Under the pieces are notes generated by a model. It was given only the letters and a program-made list of their open reading frames with translations. It ran no database searches and was not told the DNA's origin. This document shows positions 1 through 14,000 of a stretch of 64,000 nt of DNA, piece after piece (position 1 is the stretch's first letter; every line of letters starts with the position of its first letter). The position numbers and the translations under genes were made by a program. The stretch is taken from assembly GCA_949987705.1 (NCBI GenBank), contig OX465281.1:137378876-137442875 (forward strand), in the 5' to 3' direction. This DNA is from Thereva unica. Lineage: Eukaryota; Arthropoda; Insecta; Diptera; Therevidae.

Positions 1-435
1 ATTTCGAGTTGTAAAGGTTGAGAGAGGGCGTTTTTTACGTTTTCGCAGAAGGGCCAAAAAATCACTGTTTTCACCACCTTTAGCGCCGAAGCCGATAGTC
101 AGAAAATCAAAGTTGATTAATGCATTTAAGCGAAAATGTGAAAAAGTGGGAAAATATTGACGAATTTTCCGTTTTTGATTGTGAAGCCGACCTCCTACAA
201 GGCTTTAAATTCTGATTCAGCGCCTCAAAAAGCATTTAAAACTGTTGCGAAATAACTTCCGCAATTATGTTTCGAAAAAACCACCATTTATCAGGACTAT
301 ATCTCGTAAAAACGGGTTGTGATAAAAATTTCCACTTAGAGTGAAACACAGATATCAGAGTGACCCCAGGATAACACAGTAAAAATATCGATTATATAAT
401 TTTTGCCGCTTAATAGAGGTCCCGGTTACCGAGGT
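1..435. other. Unassigned intronic or flanking DNA
   Basis: No long open frame, repeat or RNA gene is recognised here. It lies upstream of a LINE remnant and, because Pka-R2 exons begin only at 1919, is probably part of an upstream intron of that gene. This is inference from position only. Confidence 0.3.
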
Positions 436-830
436 TAAGATAATTGAGGTTCAACTTGATAGTCAAATTGTCCAAACGACGGGAACTGCAAAAGACCTTG
501 GAGTGATATTTAATGACAAATTAACTTTCTTTGATCGTGTTAACAGCATTGCACTTAGCGCTTATCGAAACCTAGGTTTTATTTGTTGAGCCAGCAAAGA
601 GTTTCTTCTTCTTCTTCTTTACGCTCCTTTAATACCTCATGGGACATAGGGCGGAATAGCAAAGAGCTTAGAGATGGTCAAAAGTGTCAAAACACATCTA
701 CTTCTTTTCTCATCGTTCGTCAAGCCCTTATTGGAATATGGATTAGTGGCCGGTCTCGGTTTACTGAAGAACACGTCAATCATATTGAAGAAATCCAACG
801 TAAGTTCTGTAAATGCTTATACACTATGTT
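436..830 (+). mobile_element. Decayed LINE reverse-transcriptase C-terminal fragment
   Basis: Translation of the + strand, with frame changes, gives the region after the RT catalytic core of jockey/CR1-like LINEs: KDLGVIFNDKLTF near 500-535, then a F..PLLEYG-type block near 715-745 and an ILKKSN-like stretch near 785. Such blocks (DLGV.FD..LTF, LVRP.LEYG, I..IQR.F) are characteristic of this family. Several stop codons and frameshifts show it is dead. Its 5' and 3' parts are missing. Family assignment is moderate, exact clade unknown. Confidence 0.6.
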
Positions 831-1293
831 GATCCCTCTGAGCATTTATAAGCGACATTGTTCAATAATATAATCTGAGTAGTAGTAGCAAATAAGGGGC
901 TCCAGTAAAAATTACCACTACCATGGACACAGAAATAGAATAGACAGATTGGTGAACCAATACTCCGCGAATATCAACTTCTTGGGACGATCCCTTTCAT
1001 TGTTCTCAGCAAGTGTTAAAAAGCTGTTATGTGAAAAACTAATTAACAAAAAATATTTCAAAAACCATCTGTGAAAACCAATATTGTCGGTGTTTCTACA
1101 CATACAACATCTCAGAATTCAAAGGTATTGCACCATAACTTGAACGAGTTTACGGACTAGAATTACAAAGGGTAATTCCTAAACTTGATTGTTCCACACA
1201 CATAAAAAACAAATGTATTTCAATAAATATGCGTGGCTGATTATGTGCACGAAAAAATTAATGGTCTTGGATGTGAAGTATCACGTCCGTATT

Positions 1294-1603
1294 TTAACGT
1301 GACAACGTCTATTAATTTGAACGTGACAACGTCTGTTATTACGTTTTGTATTATTTTCTCAATTAATAAATTATATATTTCGAAGCAAATTTTTTTTTTT
1401 AATAGACGTTGTCACGTCAATAAGGTGAATGAATGTATTTTTCCCGTGTAGAGGATAAATTAACGAAAATTTTGAGCCATTAACCACCCCCTAACATGTA
1501 TGGGGGCGGAGATATAATTTTTTTTTGTGTGCGAGACATTGTGCGGGACATTTTTACACGCGCGTCCTATCTTAAACCGATTTAATAGACGTTGTCACGT
1601 CAA
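1294..1603. repeat. Four-copy 20-bp inverted/direct motif, possible MITE remnant
   Basis: The motif AATAGACGTTGTCACGTCAA or a close variant occurs four times: reversed at 1294-1313 and 1317-1337, forward at 1401-1420 and 1584-1603. The two orientations face each other, so this may be a short inverted-repeat element of about 310 bp. No target duplication was found. It lies in the intron just upstream of the first visible Pka-R2 exon. Confidence 0.55.
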
Positions 1604-1918
1604 AATAATAAATTGTAATATGCATTATGGAATTTAATTATTATCGTCATTATAAGGGTATTTAAATGTAAAAAGTAAAAACGGAATAAAAGTTCGAAAA
1701 GAAAAAGTTTAATCATATCAATGTCTTTTATTTGATTTACTTATGCAGGCAATAATTCAAGTCTCATAAGCTAAAGAGATTTTATCTGCCATCTCACATA
1801 GATTATGCTTATAGGATTATGGATTCTATGATAACACATGACAAACATGTTAATTACGTTTATAACAATGCACAAATTTTATTAGATGTTAAATTAAAGC
1901 TGATTTATTTTCATTTAG

Positions 1919-2014
1919 GGGCGTATACAAGGCATTTGTATCAGATAAACACATTCACACATATAATAACAGTGGAAGTTTTGGAGAGCTGGCTCTTCTT
2001 TACAATATGCCTAG
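1919..2014 (+). CDS. Pka-R2: Pka-R2 exon: end of CNB-A up to the phosphate-binding cassette
   Basis: It is preceded by a pyrimidine-rich acceptor (tttcatttag) and followed by gtaatt. It reads [15 protein letters not shown], then [16 protein letters not shown], and ends with AG, the first two bases of an Arg codon completed by the next exon. The Glu of FGEL and the split Arg are the conserved cAMP-phosphate contacts of CNB-A. Confidence 0.93.
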
Positions 2015-5000
2015 GTAATTTAAAAATGAATTAAAAGCATTATTGCTATTAACAAAATTAATTATATATTATTATTGTAGGGCTGCAACCATACAAGCAG
2101 ATTCGGAAGGACAGTTGTGGGCGATGGATCGTCAAACGTTTCGGCGTATTTTGTTAAAATCTGCTTTCAAGAAGCGAAAAATGTACGAAACACTCTTGGA
2201 CAATGTTCCTATGTTAAAAGCATTGCAGGTAACAGATACCATTTTCATATAAACTAAAAAATTTAAATAGCAAATTATGCTTCTCCCACATTTTATTTTC
2301 TTTAAAATTTTGCTTATGGTATAAAATATGCTGTGCTCATAGGAGTTGAAAATCCTTTGTTGTTATCCCCTTCTAATATTTGAAATTGATTTTTTCTAAC
2401 CCGAAACACATAAATAATTTGTTAAAGGATATCATTTTATTTTTAGAGTTACGAAAGGATGAATCTGGCCGACGCTCTCGTATCAAAATCCTATGCCAAA
2501 GGTGAAAGGATAATCAAACAAGGTAGGATTTTATCGATTTTATTTAGATTGAAAATGATGTGATAAAAAATTATTACACTTGTAACGAGCGATATATTTA
2601 ATATTATGTTATTTTTGTTATGCGTACACACTTCGACAAGAGTGCAGCGCTTTTCTGTTTATTTTGAAGTAGTTATTGATACTAGTTGGGATGCCCGTTA
2701 CCGAAATTCGGTCACAAAAACAATAAGGGTGAGTTGCACCAAATCATTGATTAAAGTTATTGTTAAAATAAACTTTAACAATAACAAAGTTGTTAAAGTT
2801 CCAGTTTGTAAAAATGAGTTGCACCACCCAACCGTTTGTTAAAGTTATCGTTAACGGCTACTTTGATTTAAATTTACATTTTTGTGTATTTATAAGTTTC
2901 ACAGTTTGTGAGTTTATTGAAAATGGCACCCCTGTCTGGATCTATGACAACTGTCATAAGTTAACAATAACAATAATATTAACCGGGCAAATTTGCCTGG
3001 TTAAAGTTAACGTTAAAATTTACGTCATGTTAACAATTGTTAAACGGTGCAACTCCCGTTTTGTCTAACCGGAGATTTGACAACCGATTTAGCTTTTGTT
3101 ACGGTTAAAGTTAGTTGGTGCAACTCACCCTAAATATATAAAATTCACGATTTGTTCGATTTTAAATTCAATTTAAATATTTTTATTTAAAAAAAAATTA
3201 TTCGCAACATTTCCATTGTCGCTCCAGAGCATCTAAAATTTCCCAGGATTTTTTTAATCGCATCCATGTCGTCTTGCTTGGCTATGTGGTAAAATGATAA
3301 ATGACATTTACAGTGTCATTTGACAAATTACACTCAGAGCTAATCATTGCAAAGGCAGCATTATACGAACGAATATTTGCAAAAAAAAAATTTAGAGCGA
3401 TTTTTAATACCACTTTCATTCGAAGTTAATCCTTCAAAAAAATTATTGTAAAAGTAATTTTGAGAAAGTGGAGGTAGATTAACTTTGCCTTTACGACAAC
3501 ACAAAGAAAATGCCTCAGTATTACGTAAAGTTACTTCAGTCAAAAAATGTTTGGCACGACAAAAATGACAACTCATAATAAAAGAACCACACGAAAACGA
3601 ATCAAAATTAACCGGAATAACATTTAAAGCACATTTAAAAGAATCAGTCAAAATTTCTAAAGGTGCAACACCATCAACAAACATTTCATTATAAAATGCA
3701 TCAACATTCATTTCATTCACACCACTATTCAATTCATTATTTGCAACATTCATTTCATTAACACTGCGTAAATTTCTAACGCTTCTAGTTCTAGTATTTT
3801 CGCGAAGCGATCTAAAATCGACATTCGAGTGTCCCCGTCGTTGTCTTGGCATTTTGAAAAGAAAACGCGGAAAAAACGTAACTACTCACCGATAAATTGC
3901 ACTCAAAATTCGCAGTTAACTGTTTGGAATGACAAAAATACAACTCAGATTCCGAGAACCATACGAAAACGAATAAAAATTACGCAGAATAACATTCAAA
4001 ACACACTTAAATGAATTAATTAAAATTTCTAAAGGCATTCGCCAAAAAACGAACGGCCGCCCCTTACTCCATACAACTCAAATACTATACGCAAAAGAGT
4101 ATAAAAAAATGCACGCACAAAGTGACCGAGTTTTTTTATGTCAGTTATGCCGCCAAAAATCCACACAAACGCTTGTTTTTCTCTGTTTCTCATTCGCTTC
4201 ACTGAAACGCCATTTGTGTCAATCGTAGGCTACTCAGCTCTACATTGACGCTCACAAAAAATTCAAATTTTCCAACGGCTTTTTAAAATCCGAAAAATTA
4301 AAATCGCTATAACTTTTTTATTCGCGAATCGATTTCGTTGAAATTCCTTATTACAAAACTATGCCATAAAAAGAACATTTTCTGAAAATTTAAACGAAAT
4401 CGGTCCACGAACAAAAAAGCCTTAGCGTGTACAAACTTTTTGTTTGCCTATTAATATATAAGATTTAATTTCATTTTTAATAAGTGAGTTAAAACATTCG
4501 TGGACGGTTACAGTACGTACACGTAATATTTTCAAAATGATCATTAGGCTGAATCATTTCATATCAGTTTTTTTTAAGTAGAATTAAATGAAATGAAATG
4601 ATTAATCATGGGAAATTCCATCAATGGCCGACATTTATGGGTCTGAATTTTTGTTCATACTACACATCATAATTATCGAGTTTCATATATTTCCATATAT
4701 ATATCACAAATTTGTAAATGGGTTCAAAAATACGTAACTAGCAACAATGTGTAACCATAGATTTCGTATTTTTGAAAACTTTGTTTTGTGGGCGTAAGTC
4801 CTTTTAATTGGAATTACCTATAAAGCCCAAAACAAAAAAAATCGATATAAATTGTTTCAATATTTCCATGTAACCTGTTTATTGTCCAATAAAAGTGATG
4901 TTGTGGAAGAAATAGTATTTTATCAGTACCTACATATTTATCAATTTACTGTACAAAAAAAAGGATTGTCTCAGCAAATATTTGAGATTACGTGATTCGA

Positions 5001-8000
5001 GGAAATACCCAAGTAGAAATTTTCTCTAGTAATCCACCAGTAACTGGTAAGTTTTCCCTTTCTCTAACAAGTAACTGGCGAGGAAATCTCGTGAGGGCTT
5101 TTTATAAGAAAACCAAGCTTAAGAGTAACCGTATATACTACCAGTCCGTTATGTCGTTCAGGTCTTGGTGCAGTGTCTTGTAGTAAGCTTGGGTTGAAGA
5201 ATAGAGGAGAATAGGAAAGGTTAGAGGGGTTCTGGAAGGTGTGGAAGAAAATGTCGATGAAGCTTACGTTTGAACTCTAAGGTACTGACTGCGGGAGATT
5301 ATTCCACAGACGAGTAGTTCTATTAATAAATGAACTTCTACTAAACCGTATTCTGCGCGAATGGGAGGGGTATGGGGTTGAGCCGAGCGGGCTAGTCTTG
5401 TGCTGAAAAATCGTGCAGGCAGGAGGTCCTGAATTTCAGTGGAACAGTCGCTATGGAAATAGCGATAAAGTATAGAGACGGCTGCTACATTCCTACAGTG
5501 GCTTAAAGTGTCTATGGAGTCGCGAAAGGGGACATCACCAACGAATTTGATTGCACGATGGTTTGATGGTGGTTTTTGGGGCACCTACTCAGATATTGAA
5601 GTTGTACTCTAAGGGGGACCGAATGTAAGATTTGTAGATTGTAGTCAGGGCGGCTGGCTGAAAAAGGAACTTGCATCTCTTGAGAAATCTAAGGTATTGG
5701 GAGGCTTGTTTGGCGATTTGGAATATGTGATCATTCCATCGCAGATCCTCCGTTAAAGCTACCTCCAGGATGTTGAGAGTTGAGTCAGCCGTTAGATTCT
5801 CTTTACCCACTGAGATAGGAGGAAAGTCGGTGTAATTTTTCTTTAAGATCAGACAGTACTTCGTTTTGGTGGCGTTAAATTCACCACGATTCATGCCGCC
5901 CGAATCAAGAATCGATTCGATATCCCGGTTGATCAAAGTGGACATCAGCTTACGGTGGTAAAGACAAGGTCTGCCACGTGCTTGTCTTATATTGTGGAAG
6001 GAGTAAGAGAAATGCGTAGTATCGTCATCAGCGAAGCAGTGAGGTGGGTTGGAGGTGATTGAGAGCAGATTATTAATGAAGATTTGGAAAAGCGTGGGTG
6101 ATAGAATTGACTCCTAGGGAACTCCGGCCGAAATGCCGAGGCGGTTGGATCCGACACCAGCGAATACTGCCTTGATTGAACGGCCTGAAAGAAAGCTCTT
6201 AATCCAGTTCCTTAGAACTAAGTTTATACCAATAGCTTTTAGTTTGGTCAACCGAGCAAAGTGCCATGACTCTGTCAAAAGTTTTTGAGATATCTAGAGC
6301 AACCAGACCAGACTCACCAAAACTGCGAATGCTTTGGTTGTTCAATTCTTTCACAGCAAGGAATTTCTCCTTGATTATCCTTTTAATTTTGTCCGCTCAA
6401 AGTCCAATCACCGAATCACCGTTAGGGTATTTAATGCCCTAATTAAGCTTCCTTTTGTTGCTGGGGCTCGACCATCAACAAATCAATCCTTGTTCCGTTT
6501 TCTCTCCCTATAACACCAAGCTCAAGGCCTACTTTAGAAATCAGGTGAGTACCTTATTCAGAACATTGATACATTATAGTATTTTTTTTTTCTCTCGCTT
6601 TTATTTGGTGATTTGGTGAAGTTTATTTCCCTCAACAATTTTCTCGATATTTAATTTTCAATTTCAAAAGTTTCGAATTTAGTGATCAACTTTGTAGAGG
6701 TTTCTATGCAATTCGATAATTGAAGAGCGATATTCCAAAACGTGCTAAGTTCTTATGATGTAATTAGTGGGAAATAAAAAAAAACTGAATATCACTTTCA
6801 CTCTCGCCTAAAGGGCTGTAATATTATTTCCTTTCTCAAAAAACCGATAAAAGAAACTATTATTTATAAAAATATAAATAAATTTGCTACATTTTATATG
6901 AAAAAAATGGTTTTATTTATGGTGGTACATTTTCATAATGTACTAAGTCAATTACTTAGTACATTTTGAAATAAAATTTCATAGTAAAATTATGATACTA
7001 TGGTAAATGTTTTCAGTCCTCAGAAAGTCCAGCCCAGCAAAAGAAAGAATAGTATTTTTCAAATCTTTATTTTTAATATAAAAAAAACATTAAAAAATTC
7101 AATATGAATACTAGCTATTGAAATTGATGGAAAATTCATTTGTATGACCCATTATACATCGGAATGAGTATGATTTGTGATAAATGTTTATGTGAATGGA
7201 TAACTACTACGTCATAGATTGGAAAGCAGTACAATATTAAAATTAAACAAAAATTGACTTAGTACGTTTTGGAATATCGCTCTTCAATTGCTTAATTGAT
7301 AACTGTAGCTTACAACGTTGATGAGGTGGTGAATCAGGTGAACATTGATAAATTCAAATTATAGTTTACAACGTTGTTGTGGATGTATAATACATTTTGG
7401 GTGGATGTTCACTTGCGTCGCTTTGAATTTATAACATGTTATATATTTTTCTTTCATTGAACTTGTTTTTGTTGTTGAATTTTTAAACTAACTAACTGAA
7501 TTAATTAACTAATCCTAACAATAATTATATCATATAACCATTTTTAATTTACAGAATTATTATTGAAAATTTTGAGTTCACATAGATTTTGGAGAGAATT
7601 GCTATTGGGCGATAGTTTAAGGGGTCACAGGCTTTACCTTTTTTTGGGATGTGCTGAACATGAGCTAGTTTCCAAGAGTGGGGATACACTCCGGAGAAGT
7701 AAGAAAGGGCAAAAAGTTTTGACAGGGGTTAAGCAAAGGTGAGGCACATTTTTTAAGTACCATAGGGGGATTTTGTCGGGGCCAGTGGATTTGTGACGTT
7801 TGTTAGATTATGTAACGCTAACTTTTGCAAGTTCCTTTTAGTGCCTTGTCTAGTCAGAAACTCGTCGTAAACTAGCCATTGACTCACAACAAAATAGCCA
7901 GTCCTTCGTAGAAAACTAGCCGATTACTTTCAAACACTATCCGACTTCTAGCCGAAAGTTTCTCTTAGAAAACCAGCTGTTGCTGGCAGAAAACTAGCTG

Positions 8001-11000
8001 TTGCTGGCAGAAAACTAACTGTTGCTGGCAGAAAACTAACCAGTGGCTTGTGGAAATAGCTGGTCTATTTTTTCGAAACTTTCGAACCCTCATTCTCCCT
8101 TGCAGTTTATTTGTATCCATTTTCTACACTTATTCATCACTTCTAATAAAGCCGAAAGTCACAACAAAACTGTTCCAAAATCGGTGAAAAAATTGTATTT
8201 GACTGCTATCTTATCGTGGATTCCGATTTTTTCCTTAAGGAAAAAACACGGAAAAGGGGAACGGACTTTACCTATCTTATAGAGAGAAAGAGAATTACAA
8301 AAGCACTTTTTGGTAACATTTCGTGCCGAGTATTTGTAGGAAAAAGTTTCCGCCCTATTATTTCTAGAATAGTTTTTTTTTCTAGAATTTCCTCTCAAAG
8401 ACCTTGCTGGAGTAGTTTTTCCTTATCATTTTCTCTTAAGTTACTCATAGGGAAAAACTAGACTAGTTTTTATCCAGTCTTTTTTCGCGACTTACTTCTA
8501 GGATAATGTTGAAATAGTTTTTTCCGATCAGTTTCTCTCGACTTATTCTTAGGGAAATATTAGAATATGTACTTTTTCCCCATATTTATTAACAAGTTAC
8601 TCGTAGGGCCTCGTCAAAACTAGAAAATTTCTACTTGGGTATGCTACTACAATGCAGGATGAAGTATTACTCAAAACGGATCAAGATTTCGAACTAGACG
8701 CCATAGCAATTTTATGCAGCTTAAAAATACCTTTCCAACGACATATGAGCTGGTTTTTTTGAAAGTGGTACAAGTCCATTTTTTCATATATTGAGATATT
8801 TAAGGGTTTGCGTTTAAATCAATTTAAAAATATTGGCCAACTTTACTCAGTTCGAGTGATGTTTTTTACACTATACACCTTTTAAATTTTATTATGAAAT
8901 AATAATATACTACAATTATTTGAAAAAATAAACGATTTTTTTAGCTCCACATGGACTTATACCACTTTCAAAAATAACATATTAGAAGAAATAAAAACAG
9001 GAGCAAATTTAAGTCCATATTTTTATAGACAGAAAAGCTTTACTGAAATGAATTTTTATGTAAAAAGTAATAGTTAAAATGAAGACTTTTAAATACATGA
9101 ATAACCAAATTTATTAAGAGTTTATTTCAGTTATATTAAACAATAAAATTACTTCGTTAAGATCTTTAAATAAAAAAAAGATATTTTAAACTTAGTTTTC
9201 TTTTACAGTTAGCATATTGAAGTATTTATGGTGAATAGGCGGTATACAGGGTGTCTCAGACCACCCGTACCACCCCATTATTTCGAAGAGTTTTGAAAAA
9301 AAAAATGAAAACCAAAAAACACGTATCAAATATTTTTTCAAACTCTATCCAGCCATACCACAAACGCCCCCTATCCCCTACCCCCTGTTAGGGGTAGGGG
9401 CTGAAACTTCAAAAACTTAAATGGAAACCCCCATTTTTCATTGCAGATTCGGAATCTTCATAAAAAATATGAAGATTTTGCCCCAAGCATTTTTTTACGA
9501 TTCGCCATAGATGGCTCTGTAATCGGAGGAAAACGTTTTTTATGCCGATTACAGCCCCATCTAAAGCGAATCACAAAAAATGATAAGAATGAAATCTTCA
9601 TATTTTTTCATGAAGAATCTAAATCTGCAATAAAATTTAGGGGTTTTTCAAGTTAATAATCATAATGGTTCTCTACCCCCTATTTTTTAGGGGGGAAGGG
9701 ATGCAGAATTGAAAACAAAATAAAAACACCTATTTTTTATTGCAGATTTAGATTCTTCATGAAATAATATGAAGTTTTTATTCTTATCATTTTTTGTGAT
9801 TCGCCTTAGATGGCGCTAACAGGGGGTAGGGGGTAGGGGGCGTTTTTGGTATGGCTGGATAGAGTTTGAAAAAATATTTGATACGTGTTTTTTGGTTTTC
9901 ATTTTTTTTTTTTTCAAAACTTTTCGAAATAATGGGGTGGTACGGGTGGTCTGAGACACCCTGTATAAGGTAATAAACTTATCATATCGCTATATTTCTC
10001 TCTTGTTATGCTCCTTGAAGTTTTATAAAGTGGTAACATATTAATTTTGCTGAGGTTTTTTGGTCTTCCCTTTTTTCCAAATAAAGAAATTGTTTTAAAT
10101 GGAGCATTTTCTTCTATACTAATTTTATAAAAAATTTTGTGAGGTTCATTTCTTTTGAACCTCATCCAACATATTTTAAGCCAGTTTACAATTTCTCCGT
10201 CGGCATTTTTTTTTGTTTGATATTGCCTCTTCTAGAGATTTGGTTGAGACAAAGTCTTCTCTTTTCATTTCATACAAAATGAAGCTGTTTTTTTTTCGGC
10301 AAGCCTTTATTGCATTATAATAGTCTTGGGCAGTGACTAATTGGTCCTTTTTCTTTAATGCTCTTTCCACAACTAACGAGCAGCGTGCACTGAAGTAGCA
10401 ATAATCAATAATAATTGCAATAATAAAGTTGTTTTAATTATAATTATTAGGAATGGACTTATTCCACTTTCAAAAGAAATACTTGTGCGATAGAATTGTA
10501 CAGCAAAACTGTTTTTGTTTATTTTATGTCAAGATAGAACTCTATTGAAATTGTGATTGTAACTATGGATAGAAGGTATCTATAGCTCATTAAAATTACC
10601 GTTAACTTAGTTTTTTTAAAAAGTGGACTTATACCACTTTCAAAAAAACCAGCTCATATTATACATAACTATTGGGGGTGGTACCAAAGTCCATACATTT
10701 TCTGGCATCCTCCTTTATGAAATTTTTCAAAACTACCAAGACTCGTAACGAAATAACAACCCACAAAAGTATAAAAGCACTGTTCTTGGGATATGGTTCT
10801 TACCAAGCCAATTTCAACTAAAGGCCTAGAAGTAGAGTTTTTCTTTGTGTTGGTGGTAGTTCCAAGTTTTGACGTTTTGACGTCATATGTTCGGTATATT
10901 TTTGCAGTAAAAAGTGATCAAATAATATGGTAAATACAATGTACAGTTTAATATGCACAACTCAGCTATGTTTGTAAAAAGTGTCGCTATAGTCCCTTTA

Positions 11001-14000
11001 CGCTGTAATTCCACTTTAAAGTACCGTAGTTCCAATAATTGAACAGGTGATAATTCCTACATTATTTCACCAATATTGATGAAGCTTACATACTTCTATA
11101 TTTTGATGTGGACTTTTTAATTTATTTAAATTGGCCCTCAAGCACCGGTATCTTTTTATTTCACTTTAAAGTATTGAAATTTCAGAAAATGCGATAATTG
11201 CCAAACCGCATCGTTTTTTACGAAATTTTCGGTTTCTGAAAGTAGAGATTAAAGGCTGTAATTTGGCTATCTCATATTTCAATATAAGTTTGGAGAATAA
11301 TGTTAAAAATGCTTCTGAAGACAGTTCATAGGGGGTATAAAGCAACGAGGGAAGCGTTAGGCGGGTCGTATACCAAAGCTTCATACGCGGTTATTCGTCA
11401 TTATTGCTTGAAGATATGTAAATGTAGCAAAGCAACATGTGACGATTTGTTTCATATAAAAAAGTGCAATATGTGGCTAATAAGCATGTGAAGCTTTGTG
11501 CATTTTTAAATGTAGAAGGCATATTGCATATTTAAAGGGTGATTATTGAATATTTGAGTTGTCTTTTAACATGGATCCCAGCACTAGCACTGACAACATC
11601 AGCAATGAAAGTATAATGCATGAATAATAATTTGCTTTTTTAAAAATTAAATGGAAATACTCTATCTAAACCTTCAACCCTTCAACCCTTAATACTAAAC
11701 CTACCGACATTTTTAATACATATATCAAAACCGCTCACGGTAGATAACGCTCACATGTGATTATCAGGAAGAACGAAAGAAGAAGAGAGATAGATATTGA
11801 AAAATTATGTATTATGTATAGAAAAAGTCGTGCCGTACGTTCCAGAAAAATGAAAACCCGTAATTTAACAATTTTGATTAGTCTCGAAAGCGACCATTTG
11901 ACCGCTCTGGTACGTGACTTCTATTTGAAATATTTTTTTGCCATATAAGCATAGACCATCCTAATGAACAGTCAATAAAAATTCTACTTTCGCCATTATT
12001 ATTTCTTATAGTAATAAATGATATCCTTGTCAGCGCTCTGGATAGTAGAACACATACAATGGGATTCGCCTTAAGGATTTCAATTACGCGGATGATATCT
12101 GTTTGCTGGCCCACAGACACCATGACCTCAAAAACATTTTAAACAATTTGGCAACAGAACGTAGTCCAGCAGGCAAAGCTAAATCCGAATAAAACGAAAG
12201 AAATGAGGATAAATACAAACACCCTTGAACACACAGCGCTGAATAATCGTGACGTGGAATTGGTAGATAAATTCTGTTACCTCGGTAGTATTATTATCGA
12301 AAACGGCAGTGTAGAAGAAGACGTCAGTTTCAGAATACATAAAGCACGAAGCGCATATGCATGCCTGTTTCACATATCTAGATCAACGGGATCTCAACCA
12401 ATACCAAATTGCGGCTGTTCAATTCCAACTCCTGATCTTTGGTACGGCTGCGGAACATGGAAAGTCACCCAATTCATCACAGGTCGCCTAAAAGTTATTA
12501 TCCACAGATGCCTACATCATATCTTAAAAATCCGCACGCATGATAGAATTTTAAATGAAGAACTATGGCGCCGGCCCGGCCAAAGAAGGATAAACCACCA
12601 AATCAGGCGAAGGAAATGGAATTGGATTGGTCAGACTTGCGACGGGAAACCGAAAATCTAGCCAAACAGGCCCTTGATTGAATCCGCAAGGAACCCGTCG
12701 AGGTGGAAGACCCAAAACAACGTGAAGGAGAACCCTATTAGAAGGGGCCGCAACAACTGGAAGATTTTGGTCAGAGCTGGGAGCTGTCGAGCAAAACAGA
12801 ATCCACTGGAGGGTAACTGTTTCCGCCCTAATGCCCCATGAGGGATTAAAGGATCATAAGAAGAAGAAGGTACTATTGAAGATTTTTGGATAATAGTATA
12901 CGCAAGGAAGGCTGGTCTGGGTTTTTTGCACGCATCATTTTCACTGTGCCATAGTTTTGCCATGAAATTCGATCACCAAGCGTAAGTAAGAAAGAGAGTG
13001 CAGTGGCGAAAGGAATTATTGATCAACATTAAAGAGAAATACTGTCGTGAGTAAACTCAACGTAGTAAAAATGCCTGATGATGTTAAGGGTATTATACAT
13101 TTAGTTTTAAGGCCCAAAACAATATAATAGTCCAATGATTCAAACAGACTTAAATATCTGTAATACAGATGTTCCGCTTCATACAAAATTTTGTCACCAG
13201 AAAATTTTCTAGGGGGGTCTATTAATCTTCCCATCGCGAAGCTTTAGGATACACATTCCACATAAGCTCTCCGCGCATTTCCCCAAGTTCTCTGTTGATA
13301 GACAAAGGAAGAGGCGAAGGGCAGAGTGGCTTCGGAACTTCATTCCACACGGACGAAATGTACTTTTTCGCCTTCTCCACCCCTCACACACTTTGCCCTA
13401 TCCGCCCGGCAACAGGATGATGTTTTTTAATTTCCATTGCGGCAGGTCATGATTTTGTTTTTTTTCTTGTTTTCAGGCATACGTATGTACAATTTCTCGG
13501 AAGAAATGAAATATTCTTTTTAGGCAACTTTTCGTGTTCAAGGCTATTTCGCTACATTTCAGGTGCGCGGAAAATAATCGATTTGAATTGTATTTGATTA
13601 GCCAAGGGGTCAGGCGCAGTGCACCGCAGGATGGAGTTTTTTTAAATTCCAATTTTTTATATGGGGAATTTGTGAATTGTGGCAGGTCATGATTTTGCTT
13701 TTTCTTGTTTACAGGCATATATTTCTCCAATGAAATATTCGTATTTCCTGGCCATTGATAGTTGTTCCCGGCCGAATATTTCAGGTGCGCGGGACACGAT
13801 CTGCTATTGGGTGAACTTAATTTGTGTACCGGTCGGTGGAAGTCGTTCAGATGATACATATTCGCATTTTCTTTCGCAATGGAAATTAAAAAAACATAAT
13901 CCTGCGCACGGCGCTTGGCCATTCACACAAAATTGTGTCGTCTGTTGCCTGGCGGATAGTGCAAAGTGTGTGAGGGGTGGAGAAGGCGAAAAAGTACATT

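Larger units (their letters stand above)
8743..10659. mobile_element. Candidate DNA transposon with inverted ends and a repeated 23-bp motif
   Basis: The ends are inverted: ATATGAGCTGGTTTTTTTGA at 8743-8762 and its complement at 10640-10659, continuing through a tggtataagtccat-like stretch. The motif ATGGACTTATACCACTTTCA recurs at 8951, 10453 (variant) and 10623, and reversed near 8757-8779. A decayed protein-coding region lies on the - strand (9960-10370), and an unrelated foldback element (9245-9965) is inserted inside. No convincing target duplication was found, so the boundaries are provisional. Confidence 0.5.

Noticed and set aside
2043..2080. Start of a short protein at 2043
   Set aside because: This frame merely extends the Pka-R2 exon upstream through its intron; the acceptor at 2079-2080 and the phase with exon 1919-2014 explain the coding.
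8043..8461. Small host genes around 8.0-8.5 kb
   Set aside because: Frames on opposite strands overlap within a diverged tandem repeat; no splice or domain evidence.
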